Part shown: positions 5,667 to 13,983 of the stretch, one piece after another
Numbering within the stretch: the first letter of the stretch is position 1
Layout: every line of letters begins with the position of its first letter
DNA from: Anoxybacillus flavithermus
Lineage (GTDB): Bacteria > Bacillota > Bacilli > Bacillales > Anoxybacillaceae
Direction: 5' to 3'
Length of the DNA: 42,632 nt
Assembly (NCBI RefSeq): GCF_002742685.1
Contig: NZ_PEDM01000025.1
Coordinates: 1-42,632 of the forward strand
Notes under the pieces: model-generated
Told to the model about the DNA's origin: nothing
What the model saw: only the letters and a program-made list of their open reading frames with translations
The model's database searches: none
Position numbers and translations under genes: made by a program

Positions 5667-6968
5667 ATGAACATTGTCGTTGTCGGAACAGGATATGTTG
5701 GTTTAGTGACTGGTGTAACGCTTGCGCATATTGGTCACCGAGTCGTATGCGTGGATGTCGATGAACAAAAAGTCGAACAGATGAGACAAGGCATTGCACC
5801 GATTTATGAGCCGGGCATTGAGCTATTAATGAAAGAAAATATGGAAGCAAATCGGTTGTTTTTTACAACAGATGGGGCGCGTGCATATCGAGAAGCGGAT
5901 GTCATTTACATCGCGGTCGGCACGCCTGAAAATGAAGATGGTTCGGCGAATTTGACGTATTTGAAACAAGCGGTAAAAGACATTGCTTCAGCGGTGACGA
6001 AAGACGTGATCGTCGTCACGAAAAGTACGGTGCCGGTTGGTACGAATCATGAAATAAAACGTATGTTTGAGTATTTGGCTCCGCATGTGCGCATCGATGT
6101 CGTGTCGAATCCGGAATTTTTACGTGAAGGTTCAGCGATTTATGATACGTTTCATGGTGATCGCATTGTGATCGGGGCGGATGATGAACGAGCGGCAGCT
6201 GTGGTCGCACACATTCATCGTCCATTTGGCATTCCGATTTTTCAAACGGATATTCGGAGCGCAGAAATGATTAAATACGCCTCAAATGCCTTTTTAGCAA
6301 CGAAAATTAGTTTTATTAACGAAATTGCGAACATATGTGAAAAAGTTGGCGCAGACATTGAACAAGTGGCAGCGGGAATGGGAATGGATGAACGTATCGG
6401 CTCATCGTTTTTACGTGCCGGTATCGGTTACGGTGGCTCTTGTTTTCCGAAAGATACGAAAGCGTTAGCGAAAATTGCAGCAAATATAGATCATGATTTC
6501 GAGTTGTTGAAGGCAGTCATTGAAGTAAACAATAAACAACAACGAAAGCTCGTTGAAAAAGCAAAAAAACGTTTTGGACATATTCAAGGCAAAAAAATTG
6601 CCCTTCTCGGTTTGTCGTTTAAGCCAAATACAGACGATATGCGAGAAGCGGCATCGCTTGTTATCGCACGTGAACTCGTTGCTGAACAGGCGATCGTTGT
6701 TGCTTACGATCCGATTGCGATGAATAAAGCAAAAGCGGTATTGCCGAAAGAAGTGATATATGCAAGCCATGTCGAAGAAGCGCTCAAAGATGCGGATGCG
6801 GCGATGATTTTAACAGAGTGGGATGAGTTTCGACAACTCGACTTATCTGTATACGTCAAGCAAATGAAAACGCCGATTATTTTTGATGGGCGTAATTGTT
6901 ATGCCCTTGAAGATGTCAAAAAGTATGCCATCGAATATTATTCAATTGGAAGAAGAGCGATCAAATAA
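5667..6968 (+). CDS. UDP-glucose 6-dehydrogenase
   Basis: A 433-aa NAD-dependent enzyme (Ugd/TuaD family) that oxidises UDP-glucose twice to UDP-glucuronate. The N-terminal Rossmann motif VVGTGYVGLVTG is at residues 5-16, GTPENEDGSA at about 85-94, and the active-site Cys259 lies in YGGSCFPKD. The C-terminal domain has FKPNTDDMREA. ATG 5667 follows GGAGG (5656-5660); an upstream TTG at 5661 is too close to it. UDP-glucuronate is used for teichuronic acid or exopolysaccharide. A 7-bp repeat CCGTGCA/TGCACGG (5609-5615 and 5651-5657) could pair with the edge of the ribosome binding site, but short repeats of this kind can arise by chance. Confidence 0.95.
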   Translation: MNIVVVGTGYVGLVTGVTLAHIGHRVVCVDVDEQKVEQMRQGIAPIYEPGIELLMKENMEANRLFFTTDGARAYREADVIYIAVGTPENEDGSANLTYLKQAVKDIASAVTKDVIVVTKSTVPVGTNHEIKRMFEYLAPHVRIDVVSNPEFLREGSAIYDTFHGDRIVIGADDERAAAVVAHIHRPFGIPIFQTDIRSAEMIKYASNAFLATKISFINEIANICEKVGADIEQVAAGMGMDERIGSSFLRAGIGYGGSCFPKDTKALAKIAANIDHDFELLKAVIEVNNKQQRKLVEKAKKRFGHIQGKKIALLGLSFKPNTDDMREAASLVIARELVAEQAIVVAYDPIAMNKAKAVLPKEVIYASHVEEALKDADAAMILTEWDEFRQLDLSVYVKQMKTPIIFDGRNCYALEDVKKYAIEYYSIGRRAIK

Positions 6969-7042
6969 GGAAGAAATGATGCTCGATTTTTCCATATCTG
7001 TATAGTAATATGGTCATATATCGGGTTGAAAGGAGTTTCTGT

Positions 7043-8014
7043 ATGATTTTAGTCGTTGGTGGAGCGGGATACATCGGCAGCCACGTCGTCAAACATTTAG
7101 TGGAAACAAACTCGGTCGTTGTGCTTGATAATTTATCGACAGGGCATCGGTATTTAGTCGATAAACGAGCGGTGTTTGTGCATGGCGATTTAGGGGATCG
7201 GGCAACGCTTGTACGCATTTTTGAAAAATATCCGATTGATGCGGTCATGCACTTTGCGGCAAATAGTTTAGTAGGCGAGTCGGTTGCAGAACCGATGAAA
7301 TATTATAAAAACAACGTCGCTGCGACATTAACGTTATTAGAAACGATGATGGCATATGGAGTGAAGCGGTTCATCTTTTCATCGACAGCGGCTGTGTACG
7401 GTATTCCAAACGTTGATATTATTACGGAACAATGTCCGACGCTTCCAATTAATCCGTACGGCCGTTCGAAACTGATGATTGAGCATATGCTTTCTGATTT
7501 TGCATCAGCGTATGATTTACGCTACGTCGTCTTGCGCTATTTTAATGCGGCAGGTGCGCATGAAAGCGGTGAAATCGGGGAAGATCATCACCCAGAAACG
7601 CACTTAATTCCGCTCATTTTGCAACATTTGCTTGAATTGCGCGATAAAATTTCAGTGTTTGGCACAGATTACGATACACCAGATGGCACATGTATTCGCG
7701 ATTACATTCATGTGATGGATTTAGCAGAGGCGCACATTCTCGCTTTGCATGCCCTTCTTGCTGATCAGAAAAAGACGGCTGTATACAACCTTGGCAACGG
7801 TCTCGGCTATTCGGTGAAAGAAGTGATCGACATGTGCGAGCGCGTGACAGGGAAAAAAGCAACGATTGAATATACAGCGCGTCGTCCGGGAGATCCGGCT
7901 CGCCTTGTTGCTTCATCCGAAAAAATTGCCCGCGAACTCGGCTGGCAAGCGACACGTTCGTTAGAGGACATCATTAAAACCGCTTGGAATTGGCATAGTA
8001 AGCAAAGAGGTTGA
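7043..8014 (+). CDS. galE: UDP-glucose 4-epimerase
   Basis: A 323-aa extended short-chain dehydrogenase that interconverts UDP-glucose and UDP-galactose with bound NAD. GGAGYIGSHVV at residues 6-16 binds NAD, FSSTAAVYG carries the catalytic Ser/Thr, and NPYGRSK has the YxxxK pair. FNAAGAHESGEIGE and the C-terminal RRPGDPARL match GalE proper. ATG 7043 has AAGGAG (7030-7035) in front; the in-frame ATG at 7010 has no site. It follows the UDP-glucose dehydrogenase by 74 bp without a terminator, so the two are probably co-transcribed. Confidence 0.95.
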   Translation: MILVVGGAGYIGSHVVKHLVETNSVVVLDNLSTGHRYLVDKRAVFVHGDLGDRATLVRIFEKYPIDAVMHFAANSLVGESVAEPMKYYKNNVAATLTLLETMMAYGVKRFIFSSTAAVYGIPNVDIITEQCPTLPINPYGRSKLMIEHMLSDFASAYDLRYVVLRYFNAAGAHESGEIGEDHHPETHLIPLILQHLLELRDKISVFGTDYDTPDGTCIRDYIHVMDLAEAHILALHALLADQKKTAVYNLGNGLGYSVKEVIDMCERVTGKKATIEYTARRPGDPARLVASSEKIARELGWQATRSLEDIIKTAWNWHSKQRG

Positions 8015-8035
8015 ATACGTTTCAGCCTCTTTTTT
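8007..8035 (+). terminator. Terminator after galE
   Basis: GAGGTTGAA (8007-8015) pairs with TTCAGCCTC (8021-8029, one G-T pair), then TTTTTT. The 5' arm includes the stop codon. Confidence 0.85.
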
Positions 8036-8050
8036 CGTTTGTTCCCAAAT

Positions 8051-8080
8051 TTGACAATGGATTTATGTGTTCGTTACTCT
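8051..8080 (+). promoter_or_regulatory. Candidate promoter of the RND exporter gene
   Basis: A perfect TTGACA at 8051-8056, an 18-bp spacer and a poor -10, TACTCT, at 8075-8080. Start codon at 8111. Confidence 0.4.
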
Positions 8081-8110
8081 ATCATTAGAACAAACATGGG
8101 GGGAGATATA

Positions 8111-11100
8111 ATGGGCATTAGCCATTTTTCGATTCGGCGTCCTGTGCTGACATTTGTGTCGATGATTATCGTCATTCTTTTAGGGGCGGTATCGTTATTA
8201 AATATTCCGATGAAGTTAATTCCCGATATTCAGCCACCTGTTGGGGTTGTTGTGGCGACGTATCCGGGGGCAGGGCCAACGGAAGTGCTTGAAAAAGTGA
8301 CGAAGCCGTTAGAAAGCAGTTTAGCGACGTTGCCGGGGTTAAAGTCGATGACGTCAACATCCCAAGAAGGCTCGACGCTCATTTTATTGCAATTTTCATG
8401 GGCGACCGTCATTGATGACATGCAAAATGATGTCATGCAGCGCATTGATCAAGCGCCACTTCCAGATGATGTGCAAAAGCCGCGATTTTTGAAGTTTGAT
8501 CCGTCGCAGTTTCCAGTCATTCAATTGACGCTAACGAGCCAAAAAGGAACTGAGGAGTTAAAAACGTTAGCGCAACAGTTAAAAGCAGAGCTTGCGAAAA
8601 CAGAAGGTGTAGCGAGCGTGAACGTATCCGGCACGTTAACAAAGCGCGTACGCGTGCTCGTGGATCAAAATAAACTGCGCACGTATCGGCTTTCCCAACA
8701 AGACATTGCGAACTTTATTTCAGCCAATAACGTGTCGCTGCCGGGTGAAACGGTTGTCATCGATGAGCGGCAATTATCGACGCGCATTTTAAGTACTGTA
8801 CAATCTGTTGATGAATTAAAAAAACTTGTTGTGACAATCGATCCGCTGACAAAAAAGCGTATTCGTCTACAAGATGTAGCGAAAGTCGAACTCGTTTCAG
8901 ACGAACAACAAACCATAACAAGAACGAATGAACAGCTGTCTGTGTTGATGAGCGTACTGCAAAAAGCGGATGCGAATACGGCGGAAGTGTCAAAAGCGTT
9001 TCAAAAGCAGCTAGACAAGCTATTGAAAAAAGAGCAATTTCAACACGTCCGTGCTGATATATTATTTGACCAAGGGGAGTTTATTGAACGGACGATTCGA
9101 AATATCGCCCAGTCGCTCGTGTTAGGTGGGGCGTTTGCGATGGCGGTGTTGTTTATCTTTTTACGGAACATCAAAAGTCCAATCATTATTGGCATCGCCA
9201 TTCCGTATTCGGTCGTTGTGACGTTTGTGTTAATGTATTTTTCCGATTTTACGTTAAACATTATGACGCTTGGCGGATTAGCACTCGGAATCGGTATGCT
9301 TGTCGACAACTCGATCGTCGTCATCGAAAATATTTCGCGCCATTTAGCGATGGGGAAAGAGCCGAAAGAAGCGGCAAAAGACGGGGTAAGCGAAGTCGGA
9401 AGTGCCATCGTCGCTTCCACGTTAACGAGCGTTGCCGTATTTATCCCTGTGCTATTTATTACCGGATTAATCGGTGATTTATTTACCGAATTTGCGCTGA
9501 CGATTGCGTTTAGTTTGCTTGCTTCGTTGTTTGTCGCGTTAACGGTTGTGCCGATGCTTGCGAGCCGTTGGTTGCGCCCGCGCAGACGTTATCGCGAAGA
9601 AGCGCGGTTATCTTCTGCCCCGATGCGCGTGCTCGAACGAAGCTTACGTTGGTCATTGCGCCACCGTTTCGTTGTGTTGTTGCTGGTGGTTAGTTTGCTT
9701 GGTGTTGGTGTTGTCGGGTTAACAAACGTCGGAATGCAGTTTTTGCCGAATACAGATGAAGGGTTTTTCTCGATTCGTGTGCAAACGGAGGACGGTTATT
9801 CTTTACAAGCGACAGAGCGTGTCGTTCAAGCGATTGAACATGAGTTAAAGCAGGTCGATGAGATTGAAACGTACGTCAGTCTCATCGGTTCAACGCAAGA
9901 ACAGTCGTTTCGTGGAACGACACAAAGCAACGTAGCGGAAATATATGTGAAAATGAAGCCGAAAGATAAGCGTGAGCGCTCGGTGTTCGTCATCGTTGAC
10001 GAGTTAAAATCACCTGTGCAACAAGCGGTGAAAAAAGTGAACAAAACCGCGGAAGTGTCGTTTAACTTGCAAGCATCGACAGGAAGTGCGCCAAATACGT
10101 TAACATTTAGTGTAAAAGATACGGATGAGAAGCGGTTGAAACAAGTCGTCAGTAAAATTGAAAAACGAGTGAAGGCGTTAAAAGAAGTAAAAGAAGTGAC
10201 AACAGATGTATCAGAAACAGTTGATGAAATTCAAGTTAAAATCGATCGGGAAAAAGCGTTGCAACATGGGCTCACCCCAGCGCAAGTCGCCATCGTTGCC
10301 GAACAAATGACGCGCGGAACGACAGCGACGCGCATCATTGACGCATCTGCGAACGTGTACGATGTGACGGTCGAATACGATGAAAACGTGAAAAATTCTG
10401 TATCCGACTTAAAGCAGTTGCTTGTGAAAAAGCCGGACGGTTCGTTTGTGAAACTTGGCGACATTGCATCCGTTTCGATCGGCAAAAGCCGCGTCCAAAT
10501 TCAGCGCGTAAATGAGCAAAGCGCTGTTCAGTTTACGGTGAAATATAAAAATTCCGTGACACTTGGCGACATATCGGCGCTTGTCGATCGCGAAATCGAA
10601 AAGCTCGATCTTCCGTCAGAAACAGATATCGTCTTTAGTGGCGATCGGGAGTTGCTTGAGTCGTCCATTGACGATTTAGCATTAGCGTTTGCGTTGGCGG
10701 TGACGTTCGTCTATCTTGTTATGGCAGCGCAGTTTGAATCGTTTAAACATCCGTTTATTATTATGTTTACGATTCCGCTTATGATCATCGGCATTACAGC
10801 TGGCTTATGGTTTACGCAAACACCGATGAGCGTCATGGTCATTATCGGTGGCATCGTCCTTGCGGGCATTGTTGTAAACAATGCGATTGTGCTTGTGGAC
10901 TACATGAACCAGATGCGTGCGCGCGGAGAGCGGGATATTATTGTCACAACGGTGAAACTTCGCCTTCGTCCGATTTTAATGACGGCGTTAACGACGATTT
11001 TAGGTTTGTTGCCGCTCGCCTTTGGCATTGGTGATGGGGCAGAGCTCAATCAGCCGATGGCGATTACCGTTATCGGCGGACTAATTAGCAGTACCTTTTT

Positions 11101-11167
11101 AACGTTATTTGTCATTCCGATTGTGTATAGCTTTACGTTACCAAGAAAGTTTTACATTCAAAAATAA
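8111..11167 (+). CDS. RND family multidrug efflux permease (SwrC/AcrB-like)
   Basis: A 1018-aa inner-membrane exporter of the hydrophobe/amphiphile RND type. It has the duplicated plan of the family: TM1 near residues 12-30, a large extracellular loop, a block of membrane segments near 340-510, then a second half with TM7 near 525-545, a second loop and a block after about 850. The first block contains GIGMLVDNSIVVIENI; the AcrB proton-relay pair Asp-Asp is Asp-Asn here, as I recall for Gram-positive relatives. In B. subtilis the homologue SwrC (YerP) gives surfactin resistance and swarming. There is no adjacent membrane-fusion protein gene. ATG 8111 follows GGGGGGAG; the frame upstream to 8039 is not convincing. 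Confidence 0.93.
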   Translation: MGISHFSIRRPVLTFVSMIIVILLGAVSLLNIPMKLIPDIQPPVGVVVATYPGAGPTEVLEKVTKPLESSLATLPGLKSMTSTSQEGSTLILLQFSWATVIDDMQNDVMQRIDQAPLPDDVQKPRFLKFDPSQFPVIQLTLTSQKGTEELKTLAQQLKAELAKTEGVASVNVSGTLTKRVRVLVDQNKLRTYRLSQQDIANFISANNVSLPGETVVIDERQLSTRILSTVQSVDELKKLVVTIDPLTKKRIRLQDVAKVELVSDEQQTITRTNEQLSVLMSVLQKADANTAEVSKAFQKQLDKLLKKEQFQHVRADILFDQGEFIERTIRNIAQSLVLGGAFAMAVLFIFLRNIKSPIIIGIAIPYSVVVTFVLMYFSDFTLNIMTLGGLALGIGMLVDNSIVVIENISRHLAMGKEPKEAAKDGVSEVGSAIVASTLTSVAVFIPVLFITGLIGDLFTEFALTIAFSLLASLFVALTVVPMLASRWLRPRRRYREEARLSSAPMRVLERSLRWSLRHRFVVLLLVVSLLGVGVVGLTNVGMQFLPNTDEGFFSIRVQTEDGYSLQATERVVQAIEHELKQVDEIETYVSLIGSTQEQSFRGTTQSNVAEIYVKMKPKDKRERSVFVIVDELKSPVQQAVKKVNKTAEVSFNLQASTGSAPNTLTFSVKDTDEKRLKQVVSKIEKRVKALKEVKEVTTDVSETVDEIQVKIDREKALQHGLTPAQVAIVAEQMTRGTTATRIIDASANVYDVTVEYDENVKNSVSDLKQLLVKKPDGSFVKLGDIASVSIGKSRVQIQRVNEQSAVQFTVKYKNSVTLGDISALVDREIEKLDLPSETDIVFSGDRELLESSIDDLALAFALAVTFVYLVMAAQFESFKHPFIIMFTIPLMIIGITAGLWFTQTPMSVMVIIGGIVLAGIVVNNAIVLVDYMNQMRARGERDIIVTTVKLRLRPILMTALTTILGLLPLAFGIGDGAELNQPMAITVIGGLISSTFLTLFVIPIVYSFTLPRKFYIQK

Positions 11168-11194
11168 ACAGCCGATCGTGCCGGCTGTTTATTT
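11162..11194. terminator. Bidirectional terminator between convergent genes
   Basis: AAATAAACAGCC (11162-11173) is the exact reverse complement of GGCTGTTTATTT (11183-11194); a T run follows on the plus strand. The 3' end of a possible minus-strand 29-aa gene lies within it. Confidence 0.85.
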
Positions 11195-11278
11195 TTTTCG
11201 CTTTTCTAGCTTTTTTGTCATTTGTTCAAGCAGTTTTTCCCATAACGTTTGTTGCTTCGTTCCTTTTTTCTTTGCCAT
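11189..11278 (-). CDS. Possible 29-aa basic microprotein
   Basis: On the minus strand ATG 11278 follows GAGGTGAAAC and starts 8 bp after the helicase stop codon, which suggests translational coupling. The 29 residues run MAKKKGTKQQ, TLWEKLLEQ, MTKKLEKRKK. It is strongly basic, with a short amphipathic helix around TLWEKLLEQM. The stop codon lies inside the terminator stem. It is too short for most annotation pipelines. Function unknown; a role with the nucleic-acid helicase is a guess based on charge and position. Confidence 0.45.
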   Translation of the reverse strand: MAKKKGTKQQTLWEKLLEQMTKKLEKRKK

Positions 11279-11286
11279 GTTTCACC

Positions 11287-13983
11287 TCATGAAAGCGTAA
11301 ATAGTTCACGCAATTGTTCGTTCGACAGTTCGGTAATCCACGTTTCGCTTTGGATAAGCTGTTCATTGAGCGCTTGCTTTTTCTCGAGCATATCATCAAT
11401 TTTTTCTTCAATCGTACCCGTTGTAATGAGTTTATGCACGTGGACGAATTTCGTTTGCCCGATGCGATACGCTCGGTCTGTCGCTTGGTTTTCAACAGCA
11501 GGATTCCACCAACGGTCAAAATGAATGACGTGGTTGGCAGCTGTTAAGTTAAGACCTGTGCCGCCTGCTTTGAGCGATAAAATGAATATATGAAACTGTC
11601 CGTTTTGAAATTGTTCGATCATCTCATCGCGCGTTTGTTTCGGTGTGCTTCCGTTTAAAAAGACGACCGTTTCTTTCAAATGCGTAGAAAGAAGATGTTG
11701 GATCATCTCGCCCATTTGAATGTATTGCGTAAAAATTAAACAGCTTTCTTTGTTGTCGCGAATTTGCTCGACAAGCTCAAGCAACTTTTCTACTTTATGC
11801 GACCGTTCAACAATTTGTTTCGGATGTTTTTCTTTTAAATAAAGGGCAGGATGGTTACATAGTTGTTTTAAGTTATTTAGCATTTGTAAAATGATGCCGC
11901 GCCGTGCAAAGCCGTCCGCTTGTTCGAGTTTTTCAAGCGACTGTTGCACAATTTGTTCATATAATGACGCTTGTTCGATGGTGAGCGGACAATATTCTTT
12001 TTGTTCGAGTTTGTCTGGCAAGTCGAGCGCAATTCGTTCATCTGTTTTTGTTCGGCGCAGTAAAAATGGACGAATCAATTTTTGCAGTTTTTCCGTTGCT
12101 TGTGCGTCTCCATTTTTCTCAATCGGCGTCGCAAAGCGGCGTTGAAACTCCGTCTGTGAGCCTAAGTAGCCTGGGTTTAAAAAGTGGAAGATGCTCCAAA
12201 GTTCGTTTAGTCGATTTTCAATCGGTGTACCGGTAAGCGCAATTTTATGGCGTCCTTTTAGTTTACGAATGGCACGCGCTTGTTTCGTTTGGGCATTTTT
12301 AATGTTTTGCGCTTCGTCTAAACAAATGACGTCCCAATCGATGCTTGCGAGGTCATCGAAATCTAAATGTGCCAAGCTGTATGATGTAATGACAAGGTCA
12401 CAGCTTTTTGCTTTTTCGACAAATGTGTCACTGTGTTCACGATTTGACCCGTGATGAACGTAGACGGTTAAAGACGGTGCGAACTGCTGACATTCTTTTT
12501 GCCAGTTGCCGATGACGCTCGTTGGGCAAATGAGCAAGGCAGGTCCGTTTCGCTTTTCGTTTTCTTTTACGTATGTAAGATATGCAAGCATTTGTACGGT
12601 TTTTCCAAGCCCCATATCGTCTGCTAAACAGCCGCCAAAGCCGAGCTGGCGTAAAAAGACGAGCCAATCAACGCCACGTTGTTGATACGGGCGTAGCGTC
12701 CCTTGAAATGTTTTCGGAACGGCGATAGTCGGAATATGGTCGATATTTTTCATTTTTTTCACAAGCGACGTGAATGAACGGTTTAGTTCAATATCAATTG
12801 GTTCATCGTCTTCATGTTGTTCGTTTGTTTTCTCAGCGAGTGTTTGTATGAGTACGTCGCGAATCGATAAACCTTCTTGCTTTGCTTGTTTCATCAGTTT
12901 TTGTACGTGTTGAATGACGGCAGGGTCAAGCTGCACCCATTGGTCGCGAATGCGTACGAGGCGACGCTTTTGTTCAACGAGTTGGGCGAATTGTTGTTCT
13001 GTCAGTTCGATGCCGTTTGTAGCGATGCGCCAATCGAAATCGACGAGTGCATCTAGTCCGAATACAGATGTTGCCGATGATTTCACGCGTGCTTTTACCC
13101 GAAGGCGCGTTTGTTTCACGACTTCCCACCATTCTGGCACAATGACGCGAACACCTGCTTCAGTTAGTTCCATTGTCGCTTCCACTAAAAAGCGCCACGC
13201 CTCTTCTTCGGTTAGTTGCGTGCGCAAAGCGCCATTGTCGCTCAGCCATGGAACGATCGTTTGCCATCGTTGTTTTGCTCGTTCAATATGGTTAGCGTAT
13301 GCTTGCCAAGCTTTCGGCATATTCGGATAAACGGTGATGTCGTTTGTTGCTGTGTCGATGAGCACCGTTTCAAGCGACCATGCACCACCATCTTCCTCAG
13401 GTTCGTTTAAACGAATGGCGACGATAAACGGCAGACGGTTTTTATCCCAGCCGATTTCAGTGAGCCAGTCATGCTCGTCCATGAATGAAGCGCTGTCGCT
13501 TGTGAGAAGTGGATACGTTTTCACGATTTGTTCCCACGTTTCTTTTAGTTCTATGTCAGATTGAATCCAGTCGTTTATCGCTTCTGAGCGCCACATAGCA
13601 ACGAACGGATGGTCTTCTTCTATTCCTTTCCAACCGAAACGTCCTTGTTTCCATGCTGCAAAGTCAGGCATGAATTGTTTTTGTTCGATGCCTGCTACGA
13701 TTTGTTTTGCCCATGTTTGAAATTGCTTGCTTTGTTCGTCCCATATGATATGAATCAATCGATTGGACGATGGATAAGCAAAAAACGTAAGCGCCTCCCA
13801 AGGCGAAAGAAGGACGCCGATATGTGTTCCAATCGTTTCGACAGGGGCAAATGTGCCATAAAACGTTTCTTCATGCCAACAAAAGACGAGCTCTTTCCAT
13901 TGATCGGGGTGCGCATCATCACTATAAATGAAAAACTGTTTTTGTTCATCAAGCCAGCGGCTTTTTAGTTCAAGTTGCATCAT
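11287..13983 (-). CDS. ywqA: Snf2-family DEAD/DEAH-box helicase (YwqA-like)
   Basis: An 898-aa SWI2/SNF2-type ATPase. The N-terminal 400 residues are the bacterial Snf2-associated region. The helicase core has LADDMGLGKTVQM (Walker A), LICPTSVIGNW, the Walker B motif DEAQNIKN, ALTGTPIENRLNELW, and in the C-terminal lobe SLKAGGTGLNL, FDRWWNPAVENQATDR and AYRIGQ. It should translocate on double-stranded DNA and remodel bound proteins; the cellular role in Bacillus is unclear. ATG 13983 overlaps the upstream SWIM gene by 4 bp (ATGA), so the two are translated together, as in the ywqA-ywqB pair. Confidence 0.93.
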   Translation of the reverse strand: MMQLELKSRWLDEQKQFFIYSDDAHPDQWKELVFCWHEETFYGTFAPVETIGTHIGVLLSPWEALTFFAYPSSNRLIHIIWDEQSKQFQTWAKQIVAGIEQKQFMPDFAAWKQGRFGWKGIEEDHPFVAMWRSEAINDWIQSDIELKETWEQIVKTYPLLTSDSASFMDEHDWLTEIGWDKNRLPFIVAIRLNEPEEDGGAWSLETVLIDTATNDITVYPNMPKAWQAYANHIERAKQRWQTIVPWLSDNGALRTQLTEEEAWRFLVEATMELTEAGVRVIVPEWWEVVKQTRLRVKARVKSSATSVFGLDALVDFDWRIATNGIELTEQQFAQLVEQKRRLVRIRDQWVQLDPAVIQHVQKLMKQAKQEGLSIRDVLIQTLAEKTNEQHEDDEPIDIELNRSFTSLVKKMKNIDHIPTIAVPKTFQGTLRPYQQRGVDWLVFLRQLGFGGCLADDMGLGKTVQMLAYLTYVKENEKRNGPALLICPTSVIGNWQKECQQFAPSLTVYVHHGSNREHSDTFVEKAKSCDLVITSYSLAHLDFDDLASIDWDVICLDEAQNIKNAQTKQARAIRKLKGRHKIALTGTPIENRLNELWSIFHFLNPGYLGSQTEFQRRFATPIEKNGDAQATEKLQKLIRPFLLRRTKTDERIALDLPDKLEQKEYCPLTIEQASLYEQIVQQSLEKLEQADGFARRGIILQMLNNLKQLCNHPALYLKEKHPKQIVERSHKVEKLLELVEQIRDNKESCLIFTQYIQMGEMIQHLLSTHLKETVVFLNGSTPKQTRDEMIEQFQNGQFHIFILSLKAGGTGLNLTAANHVIHFDRWWNPAVENQATDRAYRIGQTKFVHVHKLITTGTIEEKIDDMLEKKQALNEQLIQSETWITELSNEQLRELFTLS

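Noticed and set aside
9040-9420. Minus-strand ORF inside the RND gene, and similar shadows elsewhere
   Set aside because: Opposite-frame ORFs within strongly coding genes, no ribosome binding site and unlikely composition.
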